From Perkinsus olseni (taxonomy: Eukaryota > Perkinsozoa > Perkinsida > Perkinsidae), in NCBI GenBank assembly GCA_013115135.1, contig JABANP010000235.1:1-64000 (forward strand): DNA of 64,000 nt, given 5' to 3'. The notes under the pieces were generated by a model. The model had not been told where the DNA came from. It ran no database searches and worked only from the letters and a program-made list of their open reading frames with translations. Below are positions 9,101-18,651 of this stretch, piece by piece (position 1 is the stretch's first letter; the number at the start of each line of letters is the position of its first letter). Made by a program: the position numbers and the translations under genes.

Positions 9101-11421
9101 GCCGGCACAACGAAGCTGTCAACAAGCTCACTTCTCTATTGCAGCAAGAGACTCCGTTGACAAAAAGACGATGTTTCGCTATTTCAGGGTTAGCTATTGA
9201 CTCCGTTGTTGCCCATGGTCCTCTTTCCGTGGCAGCTGACGTTCTTCGAAGCATCTCTGGTCGCCATTCTGGTGACTGGGATTCTCCTCTTCGACTGGGC
9301 AACACAGAGGAAACTGCTGTCAAGAAATGTATTGACATTATCAAGGAGGAGCTTACTAAGGACTGCAAACATGGATTTGCAAGTAGTAACAAGCTTGACT
9401 TCAAAGTGACGTCTGATGCTAGCCCATACGGGTACGGTTGGCAGGTTACTGGTGGTCAGAACAAGCCCTTGTCATGTTATGAGCACAGCTGTGCACGTAT
9501 ATGGCGGCAAGGGCAGCGACATTGGCATATAAATCGTCAAGAATTATTCAGCTTATGCGATGCCGCTTTATTTGTTGATGAATTGGTTACCGACGCCCTA
9601 GCTGTTGGCAAGGTCTGTACTGTCAGCTTCCAAGTCGACTCTAATGCAGCGGCGAGATGGGTACAGAACAACAAGGTGTTGTGTAAGACTCTCGAGCGCC
9701 ATGCTATTAATAGGTTGGTCGGTATCTACTCTGATCTATCGCAAGAGTGGCGACGGCATAAGGTACCAGTCTCCGTTGAGAAGATAAAGGGCGAGTCCAA
9801 TGTGGCGTCTGATAAGCTGAGTAGACTGGTATACGAGCATGGACTCGTAGAAGCTCTGTACGGTACTGATACCCAAATTGATAACTTCCCTGATGTTATA
9901 TCCGCGGTTGGTGATGGTATTGGTCAAGCGCCGTCTGATGATCTAAAGCCCACCTTGAAGGCACCAGCAGAAGCGGAGTGTGAAGACTTGACCAACCTCT
10001 ATGATAACTTATTGTTGTTCAGAGCCTTTCGATCATGGAAAGCTACTCGTCATGATGTTGGGACGAAGGAACTCACCACTCAAAATGGGGAGCGGGCACG
10101 TAGGTGGCTACGTGATTGGCAACGAGGTTCCCATTCTCTTCGAGGAGTCTTTGATAGGGTGCTTCAGAGACCATCTTCCATAAGCCGTTATTCCGGTGTG
10201 AAGGCTTACGGTGGCCCGTATTATTCCATGACAGCCGATGGTATACTTGTGGAGTTACGGTATCCATATGGTGATATCCTCGCCGTCCCCAACGAGTGCT
10301 ATCTTCTACCAACTGATGATATGAGCATCATCGACTCTATTATATTATTTTATCATGAGAAGGGCGGCCACACCAATAGTCGGCATACCCGATGGAGAAT
10401 TGGGCGTGCGTTCAGATGGCCGCATATGAGACGAGATATTGAGCGCGTGTGCCGACGATGTGTACGGTGCCAGTTTGTTGCTGCCTATCGTCGGTCACGG
10501 AGTATTAAGCGTCATTTGGATACCTCAGCTCGGTTACCCTGGCAAGTTATCTCCATCGATTTACTTGGTCCCCTGAAGGCGGACGTCTTTCGAATGCAGT
10601 ATGTGCTGGTGGCGATATGTCACCTGAGTCGCTTTGTTGTTCTGAGCGCTCTCAAGGATGCCTCTACTCGGTCCGTTGTCGACGCTCTCCATGACATCTG
10701 GTGTCTGTGGGGTCGGCCGGTGGTGTTACGGGCCGATAACGGCCCGGCCTTTCGGGGCCAGTTTAAGAGGCAGATGAGCAGTGAGGGTATCCGTACCCAG
10801 AGCGTCAGCCGATATTCTCCGTGGTCCAACGGAGTATGTGAACGAGTAATGTCTACCGTTAAAGGCTTCATCAGTGGTTTGAACAAGTCTGATACTCGTC
10901 GCTGGAGTCGGTTCATCCCGGTGGTCGCACGTCGGCTGAATACGAAGCCTCTCCCAGAAGGAAAATCGCCCTTCGAGATACTGTTTGGACGACCCTATCC
11001 AGAAGAACTTGAGACCCGGCTGTCCGCTGAAGAAGACTCTTCCCAGATCGACCTGACGCCAGATAATGAGGCGGCTCGTAATCTGCAGCTGCAGCAGAAG
11101 CTGGTGGTGTCGGAAGTCTTAGAAGATCGTGAACGAAGAGATTCTCCCCAAGACCCGAACCGAGTCCCTAGTCAGCCTCCTGTCGGCTCGACCGTGATAA
11201 GGGTCCCGCCTAGTGATCGCAGTGGACGTCTGCGACAGGATAAGACGATCTACGAGGTGGTCCGTCTTGGTGGAGATGGTGTCACGACTTATGTGAGGCC
11301 AGTGAGATCGGCTGTAGACGCTGATAATAATGATGATGATGATGACTCTGATGTTGTTCGAGAACATTGCTCCAACCTCAAGAGATTCTGGGGGGCGAGC
11401 TGTGAGAATCCGAACTCGTGA
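6067..11421 (+). CDS. Gag-Pol polyprotein of LTR retrotransposon
   Basis: One frame of 1784 residues with no frameshift between Gag and Pol. Gag carries an unusual CCCH finger (C378, pattern C-X7-C-X5-C-X3-H) and then a CCHC knuckle (from C452, CX2CX4HX4C). The protease motif is ADTGA (D542). Reverse transcriptase shows DARKAFY and the catalytic YVDD (D949, D950). RNase H shows DASPYGYG (D1117). Integrase has an HHCC finger (from H1435) and the triad D1498, D1557, E1592 with NGP and NGVCE contexts. The enzyme set copies genomic RNA into DNA and inserts it. The frame starts in the 5' LTR and its TGA (11419-11421) is in the 3' LTR, so both ends are LTR-encoded. An internal start (Met25, after the primer site) is possible. 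Confidence 0.92.
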   Translation: MVTMSYSFVGFEFNEDLVPRQLAPMRSVGLFSDSNDVKSFQQEMMIMLEPFRASKWIEEHKKLEAEEAGSGDLRVLNSVYYSISSELMDAGYLDFVEDELPPTAEPAMNFLSHAALWVSRGKTVASMSKRNALADAVIKAFPQPTPSSTSSNAAYKSTESLTTDANGVLTLKAFRDEVQTANTLPMIETYNGEGDKVSAIKWKSDVEDQSGPMGSPIVTFYYAKRTCDAVSWKELTGKDFENLSRDYATYRKALKTLWNRALSQDTQAAREDILMQWSALKQNKNESVSAFSTRVLDMQNERELIDMEVSDDEVKARFRRGLRSSDLALWALDRANLPLAKFMSLVVGRANEMARLGITSTTDGPVSTPSPSGKQKICKVFARTGHCKFGDRCRYEHIANKDITSKEQFTSSVSPSTMPSSATSSTTGPSTVTPNAETKASSTPTAARQVICFLCKKPGHIAKDCPSRSKTGNNKSSTSPSPLKAATDIASPAQEATPANDVVGAISFENVESNSWNGTKLPLVVASPSSTVRTSSFDCLADTGAHKNYLSKAVALKLCDELAVTTVPLCEAHVSKQVDGAPLVAKASLKLRVSVGKLVPTDPVLTFYILDNMSPSAIIGIKGMQKLRLQITLSGDTIIRQCGSPYLSETSFVSDESGDDIAVVEEQQKDNDEINDPTVYCHQQSRQDLASVRKKKDLSFDEALQALMEWQPVRSAPDYSFRVRPIGNQKKDSDGQRYYFEVYIPKKGTNCHQRRKYDYSTTLISRLSSTERAAYFAEVDEYLRRGWWQVIDDNADSTITAAVENSGEPPAEASSDAGGNPIIIFPVRQEGRGTAIRPCADCREANREAPTASYRGDSISRLFRKIRVQWHRHDCLSCIDARKAFYRVHLFHPIPVCTNSFKFRTLRMSFGLAIGCAGLESALLAVLSLARIRYPFNDVLKYRTDIYVDDICFSGSHAEVEEARKGFIETASEFGFEFGKFKDLCPIRDSLGPILHLGLIWYLDGEEPFVRCRHNEAVNKLTSLLQQETPLTKRRCFAISGLAIDSVVAHGPLSVAADVLRSISGRHSGDWDSPLRLGNTEETAVKKCIDIIKEELTKDCKHGFASSNKLDFKVTSDASPYGYGWQVTGGQNKPLSCYEHSCARIWRQGQRHWHINRQELFSLCDAALFVDELVTDALAVGKVCTVSFQVDSNAAARWVQNNKVLCKTLERHAINRLVGIYSDLSQEWRRHKVPVSVEKIKGESNVASDKLSRLVYEHGLVEALYGTDTQIDNFPDVISAVGDGIGQAPSDDLKPTLKAPAEAECEDLTNLYDNLLLFRAFRSWKATRHDVGTKELTTQNGERARRWLRDWQRGSHSLRGVFDRVLQRPSSISRYSGVKAYGGPYYSMTADGILVELRYPYGDILAVPNECYLLPTDDMSIIDSIILFYHEKGGHTNSRHTRWRIGRAFRWPHMRRDIERVCRRCVRCQFVAAYRRSRSIKRHLDTSARLPWQVISIDLLGPLKADVFRMQYVLVAICHLSRFVVLSALKDASTRSVVDALHDIWCLWGRPVVLRADNGPAFRGQFKRQMSSEGIRTQSVSRYSPWSNGVCERVMSTVKGFISGLNKSDTRRWSRFIPVVARRLNTKPLPEGKSPFEILFGRPYPEELETRLSAEEDSSQIDLTPDNEAARNLQLQQKLVVSEVLEDRERRDSPQDPNRVPSQPPVGSTVIRVPPSDRSGRLRQDKTIYEVVRLGGDGVTTYVRPVRSAVDADNNDDDDDSDVVREHCSNLKRFWGASCENPNS
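6131..6144 (+). promoter_or_regulatory. Candidate primer binding site
   Basis: TGGCTCCGATGCGG begins with TGG (the complement of tRNA CCA) 2 nt after the LTR, the usual position. The matching tRNA cannot be named from this window. It lies inside the coding frame. Confidence 0.5.
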
Positions 11422-11621
11422 TTGTGTAGAATCTCTCTCGTTTGTGTGATGGAGACATTATTGATCGAAGTATCTTTCGCTAGGCTTAAGTGATATACAT
11501 TGATGTCATTTTATGAGATGAGTAGGAAATCTACTTGTCCTCTACATTTTCTATAAGCATTGGTTACTATGAGCTACTCTTTTGTTGGGTTTGAGTTCAA
11601 CGAGGACCTGGTACCGCGACA
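11401..11621 (+). repeat. 3' LTR
   Basis: Matches the 5' LTR apart from a one-base difference in a T run near 11511. It contains the polyprotein stop codon, and downstream a copy of its ATG followed by a short open run. Confidence 0.9.
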
Positions 11622-11699
11622 ACTTGACTGGTTTCCCATTGTCGAATAGGATTGCGCTACGCTGAGGTCGTGTGGAGTTATATACCCGAAGATTCCAGG

Positions 11700-11872
11700 T
11701 CAGAGTTGATCCCCGAAATTGATGTCCTTATCGGCGAAATTGATTTCCTTAATCATGAAATTGCGTGCCTTATTCGCGGAATTGATTTCCTTATTCGAGG
11801 CCTGCCGCTAAAATGATTTCTTTATCCGCCAATTGTATCCCCTAATCTCGACCCTACCGCTAATTTGCTGTC
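11700..11872. repeat. Degenerate tandem repeats of about 24 nt
   Basis: Loose repeats around GAAATTGATTTCCTTATTCG recur at roughly 24-nt spacing between the LTR element and the Helitron fragment. They decay towards the right. No coding signal. Confidence 0.55.
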
Positions 11873-12457
11873 TCAAACCGCCAACGTGAAATCCTCGACC
11901 CCCATATAGGCGGCCTTATCCGCCAAATAGACTTCTGAATGGTATAGTTTAATCCCATATGGCTCATGTGATTCTATTTGCGCTAGAATTGACTCTCGGT
12001 TGGTATTGAATAGTTGAAGAATGGCGTCAGTGTCGTCCGACGGAGGGATGTCGGTGGGGTTCCTCCAAGGGTGGTACAGGACTAGGAAGCTGACCTTGCG
12101 AGAGATTTCCGCTTCCGGGGATAGATTAGGTCCACTTGGCCTGTAAGTCCTTAAAACCGCAGAGGTTTTGCGCTTCCGGAAGTTCACATTACCACAACGA
12201 ATCACGGAATCGCTTGACGGCCCTCCCTTCTGAGAACGATCGTATCCGGTTACAAAGTCGGCGAGCGTTAGGGATTCCACATCAGTAGGACGACGCTGGT
12301 AGTGCTCTAGGATGCCGTCAGCGAAGATATCTTCAGAGTCTTCAGGTAATTCTGAGAGGACTGCCTTTGGCTTCAGAAAGCGGAATCGTTTGCCATCCTC
12401 CGCCGGATGGGTGGAAGGAACGAACTTGACCACAACACTGAGTTCTTTCAAGTTCAT
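11873..12457 (-). pseudogene. Helitron Rep/Hel-type protein, C-terminal fragment
   Basis: 194 codons resembling the region between Rep and PIF1 helicase domains in Helitron proteins: a Y-x-x-RP motif (HYQRRPTDVESLTLADFV), LADF-x-x-GYD, a basic stretch (NFRKRKTSAVLRTY), and LVLYHPWRN, which matches the LxLFxPWR signature. Rep endonuclease (HUH) and helicase Walker motifs are absent, so it is a fragment. The first Met (12457) may be internal to the original protein. It lies 250 bp beyond the LTR element. Confidence 0.6.
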
Positions 12458-13007
12458 TGAGTTGCCCCCCCAGTTGGTACATCACCTGCTTGAAGACCGG
12501 TTATTTGCAGGGGCCATCCCCCCTTGGTCCTATACCCAGCTGACATGAGCATTACTACACCGTAACGATTGACGTGCCTGACCCTATCAAGCTCAGCCCT
12601 ATCAAGCTCAGGCAGCTTGGCTACCACAATTTGCTGACTCGGTCTCTATGGAGTCCATAGTATGGACATTGAGTGCGGTAATTTATGTGGTATCCTACTG
12701 AATGGTGATTGTCAAGGTCTCGTCACCTGTGTGTGGTGAGAGGCTATCATGGGTAGCAGCGCCGTTTCACTGAATTTGTCATTCATTCTTCACACTCCCA
12801 ACCTCTGCATCATGGGAATTCCCATGACACGATATAAAGTACTGGTAAATCGCACTGGTAATCCAAGCGCACATCGCCCAACTCAACTCGACTGGGCATA
12901 AGGTTGTGGTGTGAGCAGAGAAGGATGACGCAAAACGAATCTGAATAACTCTGCTTCTCGCTAATGTTGACCCGAGTCGACACCCATACTCGTTTGCCTC
13001 CATGGGG
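12458..13007. repeat. Duplicated 3' flank of family gene, copy 2
   Basis: 12630-13007 is a diverged copy of 2810-3333. 12480-12620 is a diverged copy of 26930-27060 (shared CGATTGACGTGC). No gene seen. Confidence 0.5.
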
Positions 13008-13426
13008 TTACGCCAGGAAAGGCACAGTGAATGGCGCGAGAACGATACGATGACCATGGTGTAGAATAGCGAAGGTATCTTCGAAGGGGTCGTAGGGGAT
13101 GTCCTTCCAGTCCTCGACCTTGAGGCCGAACTTCTTGGCGAAAGCTTTGAAGTTCTTATTAGATGTGTCGAGGTTAAACACAATTCCGCAATGGTCCAGT
13201 TTCCAGGGCATGATACCGCTGACGTAGACTGGGAAAGGGAGTCCACCTCCTGGGTCGGCCGTCAGCATCTCGAGACTACCATCAGAACTGAAGTACCACA
13301 CAGTCTTGAACTCAGATTCTGAGATTCCAAGGCTTCTGAAGCCTTGGTGGCGTATAGCTTATTCGGGGGGAAGGCCACCACCTCATACAGGGAGGCCAGC
13401 AGCAACGGAGTGGTGAGGTGACACAT
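13008..13426 (-). pseudogene. Small secreted-protein family member, frame broken
   Basis: Starts (13426) MCHLTTPLLLASLYEVVAFPP, a good signal peptide, then NKLYATK. About 85 bp in, relatives read straight through, but here an extra stretch that includes the palindrome CCAAGGCTTCTGAAGCCTTGG (13328-13348) shifts the frame. The remainder (FSSDG through GLKVEDWKDIPYD to DTFAILHHGHRIVLAP) is open in another frame to 13008. By comparison with 22786-23181 it is a disabled copy unless the insertion is spliced out. Confidence 0.7.
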
Positions 13427-13959
13427 ACGAAGCGGTCCACTGCAGAGCCACAGAGATGATAGACTTAATGTAAGCGACTTGAGATGTCACGAGGTCCTGA
13501 CGCAGAGTGACAGTCAGCGACTACAGTCTCGCATTGCATTGCTGCATGCGATGATCGCATTGCGATCTGTGTTCCTAAGAGCTCGGGCCCCGATGTCCTA
13601 TTTTTTAGCGTCGCCGCACGATGTCCCGCCGATTGCCACCATCATTGTCTCCTGATGCTCCTCCTATCAATGTTGTTGTTAACTCCAATGGAAGTCACGA
13701 CCCCAACAATGTTGTTGACAAGTCGCGCTTCCATGTCCTTCATGCTAAGCCTTTGCCACTGTCTTTATCGCTGTTTCACCCGAGAAGGATGGTTATATAG
13801 TTCTGTAGTTATGATTGATGACCAAATGTGGCGGGCGAGCTCTTGCGTGCGAGTTGGCTCACAAAATGTGGCGCGACCGCTCACTGTGCAGCAGAAAATG
13901 GGACAAACCCGAGAGTTCGTCTTTTTCTTTGCCTCGCATCCATGACTAGTGTCGAGTTG
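13427..13959. repeat. Older diverged duplicate of 31130-31640
   Basis: Upstream flank of the family gene, recognisably similar to 31130-31640 but with many differences. Identity rises sharply at about 13,960. Confidence 0.6.
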
Positions 13960-16582
13960 GACATTGATAACACTCATCATGCGAAGGCCACGCAGTGTGG
14001 TTCCGCACTACGCTTGCCAATAGTTTCGCTAGAAGGTCTAGCCTAGCACCACCTTCATAGCGAATGCATAGCGTGGTGAGCGTGACGTTGAGTTCCAGTC
14101 AGAATTTACGTCCCGCATTCATATGTCACCTATTCACATAGGTGTATATCATCTGTCACTATTCCGTCACCTATTCACATCTCGCACGGCATACTGTCTG
14201 TAGCGCCGACTTTCTGTCCAGTTATAGCTAAGCAACCATTGCTTCTGACCACTAGCTGACCACCTACGTATCGCCTGATTCGCTATGCGCGCGCACGTAT
14301 CAAGCACTCCTCCATACGTTGAGCTATGCGCAGCCTGTGCCGCTGATCCTGCTAAGCAGGGATCAGATCCGTGAGATCCACATAGCGTAACACGCGAGAC
14401 TAGTCGCACAACGGGAAGCCCGATCTCCCAGCAGATTGCGCAGTATGCCACTTGTCGAGGATTGACGGTGCCATTGGCAGAAAAATGGACGCGAGCGGGC
14501 CGCACGATCTCTGAAGCAGCTGAATCTACTCCTTTTCGTCCTGTCATTCGCGCAGTATTCGGTGTGTTGTCCTCGACCCGATCGCGCTGTAATAATCTGA
14601 ATGGGGTTTCTTCGCGACCGAAAACAAGCATCGTCGAAGAGTCGCAGACGCCGTGAGAAACACGGGGAGGGCGTGATTGAACCTCGTTTCGGTCTACACC
14701 TTTTCAACATCTAGTTCGACAGTGGAACCATCACGTTCGCCGAAGCGAGCGAAGTTGGATGTACGAATCTGAAACGGGAATATCTATTCCGCACCTGGAA
14801 CATTCAATTTCCAGGTGGGACTTTCGAATCCGCACGTAGGCCCTTCGTAGGTTCAATTTCGACATCATGGAACTTTCAACTTCGCAATAAGGAACTTCAA
14901 TTTCACATTCGAACGTTCAATATTCGTGAGCGGTCCTTGGAACCTTCAATTTCGCGGCACTGGAAAATTCAACTTCGCAAGTGGGATGTTCGATTTCGTT
15001 GCCCGCAGCACTTTTTTGCACTTCAATCCCCAATGAACACGAGAAGAACGCGAATGCTGAAACACGGTAAGAAATTGGTAAAAAATCAAAGAGCAAGAGT
15101 GAAAGCCGCAAAGAAAGAAAGCATTGAGTCCCTTGGCTCTCAAGGCTCTTGGCCAGCCGTCTAAAAGCCCTCCAAGCTCAACTATTTTGATGTGGAACTA
15201 TTGTGATGTTGATCATCTACATGAACAAGTCGCGAGATTATCATTAACGGCCATGGACGACGAGATTTCAATAAAGAATGAGTTGAGAATAGGTTCGCCA
15301 AGATTCTGACGAGCATCCACTTCCGCGATAAGTATTGACAGCGAGGGGTCCGAGAATATAATGAGTCATTTAATAAGCTCTGGCGAATGCTCGCGGTTCC
15401 GCATCCGCCCCGGGGTCTCGAAGGGAGCCCCACTTGCTGGGGCTCCGAGGTGGGACCTCTCCGGCCCGACGTGGGGACCGCACACTTGATTTGCCCAGGG
15501 CCCGAGCTTTCGGAAAAAAATCCAGACTACGGCCATTATTAATGACCACGGACCATGGTCAAGACCACCACGAGCAAAGGCGCACAAAGCGTAAGGTGGG
15601 TACGCAGTAGCAATGGAAGTAGTTGTCACTATAGTGCGCACACACCTGTCCCAGTAGTGATCAAGTCCCTGGATTGATCCTGAATGCGTCCAAAGGAGCA
15701 CACGATCGATCCTAGGACCGATTCTAGGACTCATTCTTTCAGGACTGGCAGAGACCGGTCCTGAGGAGCGGTGGGACGCGAAAAAACACCAAATCACCCG
15801 AAGTGGCAGCGTAGGTCACCAGGATGGTTGTTAGATGGGACGTTCAATAGTCAAGGTTGAGTTCCCTCCTAGGCGGGAGACGACCAAACTCGGGTTCAGT
15901 AGATACGCCCTTTAAAGGCGCTCTTGGAGAAGGCTCATGGGAGCGCTCTCGAGTTTCACGAGAGGTCTATTGAACACCCCGAGAGAATTTCAATGGAGAT
16001 CGATCCTGAGAAATCTCAGGTCAGGGCTCCCTGAGCACGTTCTCAGAATCGAGCCCACCTTTCTATTGGAACTCCCCGAAAGCGCATCGCAAGGGCTCAA
16101 GAGTAGACTATCGGAGGTTTTTGGCCTCATCGACAGCTCCCTCTCGGAGTGCGGGAGATTTCTTCGAGTCTAGACTGGCGTGAAACGTTCTGAGGAGGTC
16201 CATGAGAGCGTCATAGTACTCGTGAACACTGTTCACTGAACAGCCTATACTCCGCAGATGCCAACTCTGGACAGCTTTTGGAGTGTTCCCGTATTAATAA
16301 CTCAACCTCACAATACTCGGCAGCATGAGTCTTATTGTACGGCTTCTACTCGTAAGGCTCAGCAGAAGTTTTACCGTCTTAACTTCTGCTCGAGAAAGCC
16401 CAGCTGCAACAGAAGTGTCGGAAGATACGCTGGGGCTGTGGGGCTGCCATCTGCAAGCCCCTTACATGAAATTGTCAAGAATTATCGAATCAATAAGAAT
16501 GACTGATAGTTACTCAATACCTTCATATGAAATTGTCGCTGACAATAATAGATTCTTCAGTCGACGGAAATCTGGGTCGGCA
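13960..16582. other. Non-genic part of unit 1
   Basis: No supported gene. Palindrome-rich sequence lies around 13,985-14,075. 15,621-15,640 contains the palindrome CACTATAGTG, also found at 25,613 and 25,660. The frames of 140-150 codons on the minus strand here lack protein character and their relatives in the third, diverged copy (24.8-26.1 kb) are not open. Confidence 0.5.
14785..15010. repeat. Degenerate tandem repeats around TTCAATTTCGC
   Basis: Eight or so loose units of about 25-30 nt (GGAAC..TTCAATTTCGCA) in a row. The same array is at about 32470-32690 in the partner unit. Confidence 0.6.
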
Positions 16583-16999
16583 TTAATCCTCCTGGTGCGC
16601 TATGGGGGAGGCGGCAGAGGCCTTGAGAGTAATTTTATGGCCATGGTATAGAATAGTAAAAGTGTCATAGTTGCGGTCGTAGGGAATGCTCTTCCAATCC
16701 TCAATGTTGAGGCTGAACATCCTCAAAAATTCTTGGAAACTCGGCTCATAAACGTGCAGAATGAGGGCTTGGTCGGTGGGGCTCGGGTCCCAATGAATGT
16801 CTCCCGTGACGATGTGACGAAAGGGGATCTTCGGGGGATTCAGACTATCCAAAGCACAGATCTTGACTGTCAACGGAGAATTGAAGATAAACCCGATCCA
16901 CAGGAAGTCGTTGTCAAGATTGGCGTAGGCTTTTCCAGGTCGGAAGGCGGCCAGCTCATATAGAGACGCCACCAACAACAGGTTACGTAGGTGGGACAT
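16583..16999 (-). CDS. Small secreted protein, family member (intact)
   Basis: 138 residues from the ATG at 16999: MSHLRNLLLVASLYELAAF is a signal peptide, followed by RPGKAYANLDNDF. The C-terminal core carries the family signature F-x-x-MFSLNIEDW, IPYD, DTFTILYHGHKI. A longer open frame reaches 17161, but the relatives start at the Met used here. It is the most diverged full-length member and has a tail (KASAASPIAHQED) unlike the others. Function unknown; probably exported or vacuolar by its signal peptide. Confidence 0.6.
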   Translation of the reverse strand: MSHLRNLLLVASLYELAAFRPGKAYANLDNDFLWIGFIFNSPLTVKICALDSLNPPKIPFRHIVTGDIHWDPSPTDQALILHVYEPSFQEFLRMFSLNIEDWKSIPYDRNYDTFTILYHGHKITLKASAASPIAHQED

Positions 17000-18651
17000 A
17001 GGGAGTAGTTCACTGCAGAGAGCGGTCGATGAACCCGTTAGTTGCACGTTAGTTCCGACATAGACCCGCAAGCATACATGATACATGAGACGCATGGTGT
17101 GCGTGCGGGTCACAGGGACGCGCCTCCCAATCGCCATGAAAGTGCATTCCACACTCCTCAACCGTATGGTTAAGGATCCACATTAGTCACTTCCCGCATG
17201 AGAATACTGCGTCATCTTGTTAGCCATAAGTTGTCGTTGTTGTCGCATCTGGGATGCTCTTTGCAATGCCTTTTTCCTTCGTAACTATTAGACACTGTCC
17301 ACCGTGGGTACAACTATCACTGTCACCGGTTGTTTGATTGCGCGGGGAAAAGTACGCCTTTCCAACTTCTTGAGGATGCGTGTATTTCACGACTTGGCTT
17401 TACGAGGCATCGATTTCGCGCATTCTCATCCGGCACTGACGGAGTAGCCGACGACCGTGCAGGTAAACGAGGGGCGCCCGCTTATCCCAAAGCATGCGCG
17501 CAGTACTACTTCTACACGGAATAGCTAGCTGTCCCAGTGTCCCCACCCGGAGGAATTCAACCTCCGTAACTCGAGTTGTTGTCAATTCGTTGGTCTCCCG
17601 TCGTCTCCTCGTGTCAGAGTGATGATTGAAGGCACAGACAGGAATCTGTCTCGCAAGGCGCCGTCGAGACTGCCGGTTGAGGCCATCACGAGTTCGACGT
17701 ACGGCGCGATGTATAAGGAACTTCAATCGATGAGTTAGACGTAGCATTATCTAGGCCCCTCCCGTAGCGGATGCTGTAAGCTCGAGACCCACATCACGCG
17801 CTCCCCCATACTTGAACTCGACAACGCAGAGGCATTCGTAGTCGCAATGACGTAGGCATGCCTTTCCTGCCTTTTGGTTTTCCGCCTCTGTTTTGTACGA
17901 GGCCCACCATTGAATATTTGCTGTCAATAAAAAAAAGAAAAATAAAATAAAAAGCAGCAGCTGGAGCAAGCGTCGGGGGACCGGCGACTGGGACGGTGGC
18001 CGCGAGAATGGAGGAAGATGCAGAAGAAGTCGGTCGAAGCCTTAGAGCAGGAAGACGTGATGACTAATTCATGTATTGCTCGTTATTAAGGAACGTTTCA
18101 ATCTGAGACGTAGGCATGCCGGTGCTAGTCAAACTAAGCCGTACTGCCGGCGTTGGACTTGGAACACACACACTCGGGACAAGTTCCTGAACTCACTAAC
18201 CAGAGGAGATTTCATCGCCCGAGCCGCGTTGAGCTCATGTGCGGCGCGATTTGAAGTTTACACTACGGTTGCGATGGCTCTGCTCCCCTAAGTATGCCAT
18301 AACCCTTCGTGATACGTAGTCCGTCTTGAGTGTATATGACGATTTGTATGGCTGTAATAGTGTTTGAAACGGTCACTCCTGTATTTCTTCCACTTCACCA
18401 CCGACTGCGCTCCTAAGTTCGTTCTTGCACACATGAAACAGACCATGTGCAGCCCTTTCGTTATGAACGATTCATTAGTCCATAATAGTGATGCCACCCT
18501 GCCCCAGCAAGGCCGAACTCTCTAGAACGCAAGACATGATGTGAAAAGAAAGTACACATCGGAGTGTCGAGTACGTGCCACGTACCACGTGGAGACAGCG
18601 GTATATAACTTCCAGTGCTTCCATCGTCAGTATAAGGATACTTCACAGTCG
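17000..18651. other. Non-genic, duplicated at 34712-36356
   Basis: Upstream of the family gene and downstream of the ATPase, both on the minus strand. An A-rich run is at 17927-17952. No convincing coding sequence. Confidence 0.5.

Larger units (their letters stand above)
5909..11621 (+). mobile_element. Ty3/gypsy-like LTR retrotransposon, apparently intact
   Basis: Two nearly identical direct repeats of about 220 bp (5909-6128 and 11401-11621, TG...CA ends, one visible 1-nt indel) bracket a single 1784-codon frame. Inside it, in order, are Gag with zinc fingers, aspartic protease, reverse transcriptase, RNase H and integrase, the Ty3/gypsy order. A primer-binding-site candidate begins 2 nt after the 5' LTR and a G-rich purine stretch (GGGGGGCGAG) precedes the 3' LTR. 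Near-identical LTRs and an unbroken frame suggest recent insertion. No short target repeat directly abuts the LTRs; see the separate note on an 11-bp repeat. Confidence 0.9.

Noticed and set aside
5909..11621. Endogenous retrovirus with envelope gene
   Set aside because: The frame ends shortly after the integrase; no third gene or membrane-spanning segment follows before the 3' LTR.
14167..14710. Two minus-strand frames of 154 and 115 codons, also present in the partner unit
   Set aside because: Conservation is explained by the recent duplication; the diverged third copy at 24.8-26 kb does not keep the frames, and the sequences look like translated non-coding DNA.
16583..17161. 192-codon version of the secreted protein
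   Set aside because: The extra 54 N-terminal residues lack a signal-peptide start and have no counterpart in relatives, which begin at the internal Met.
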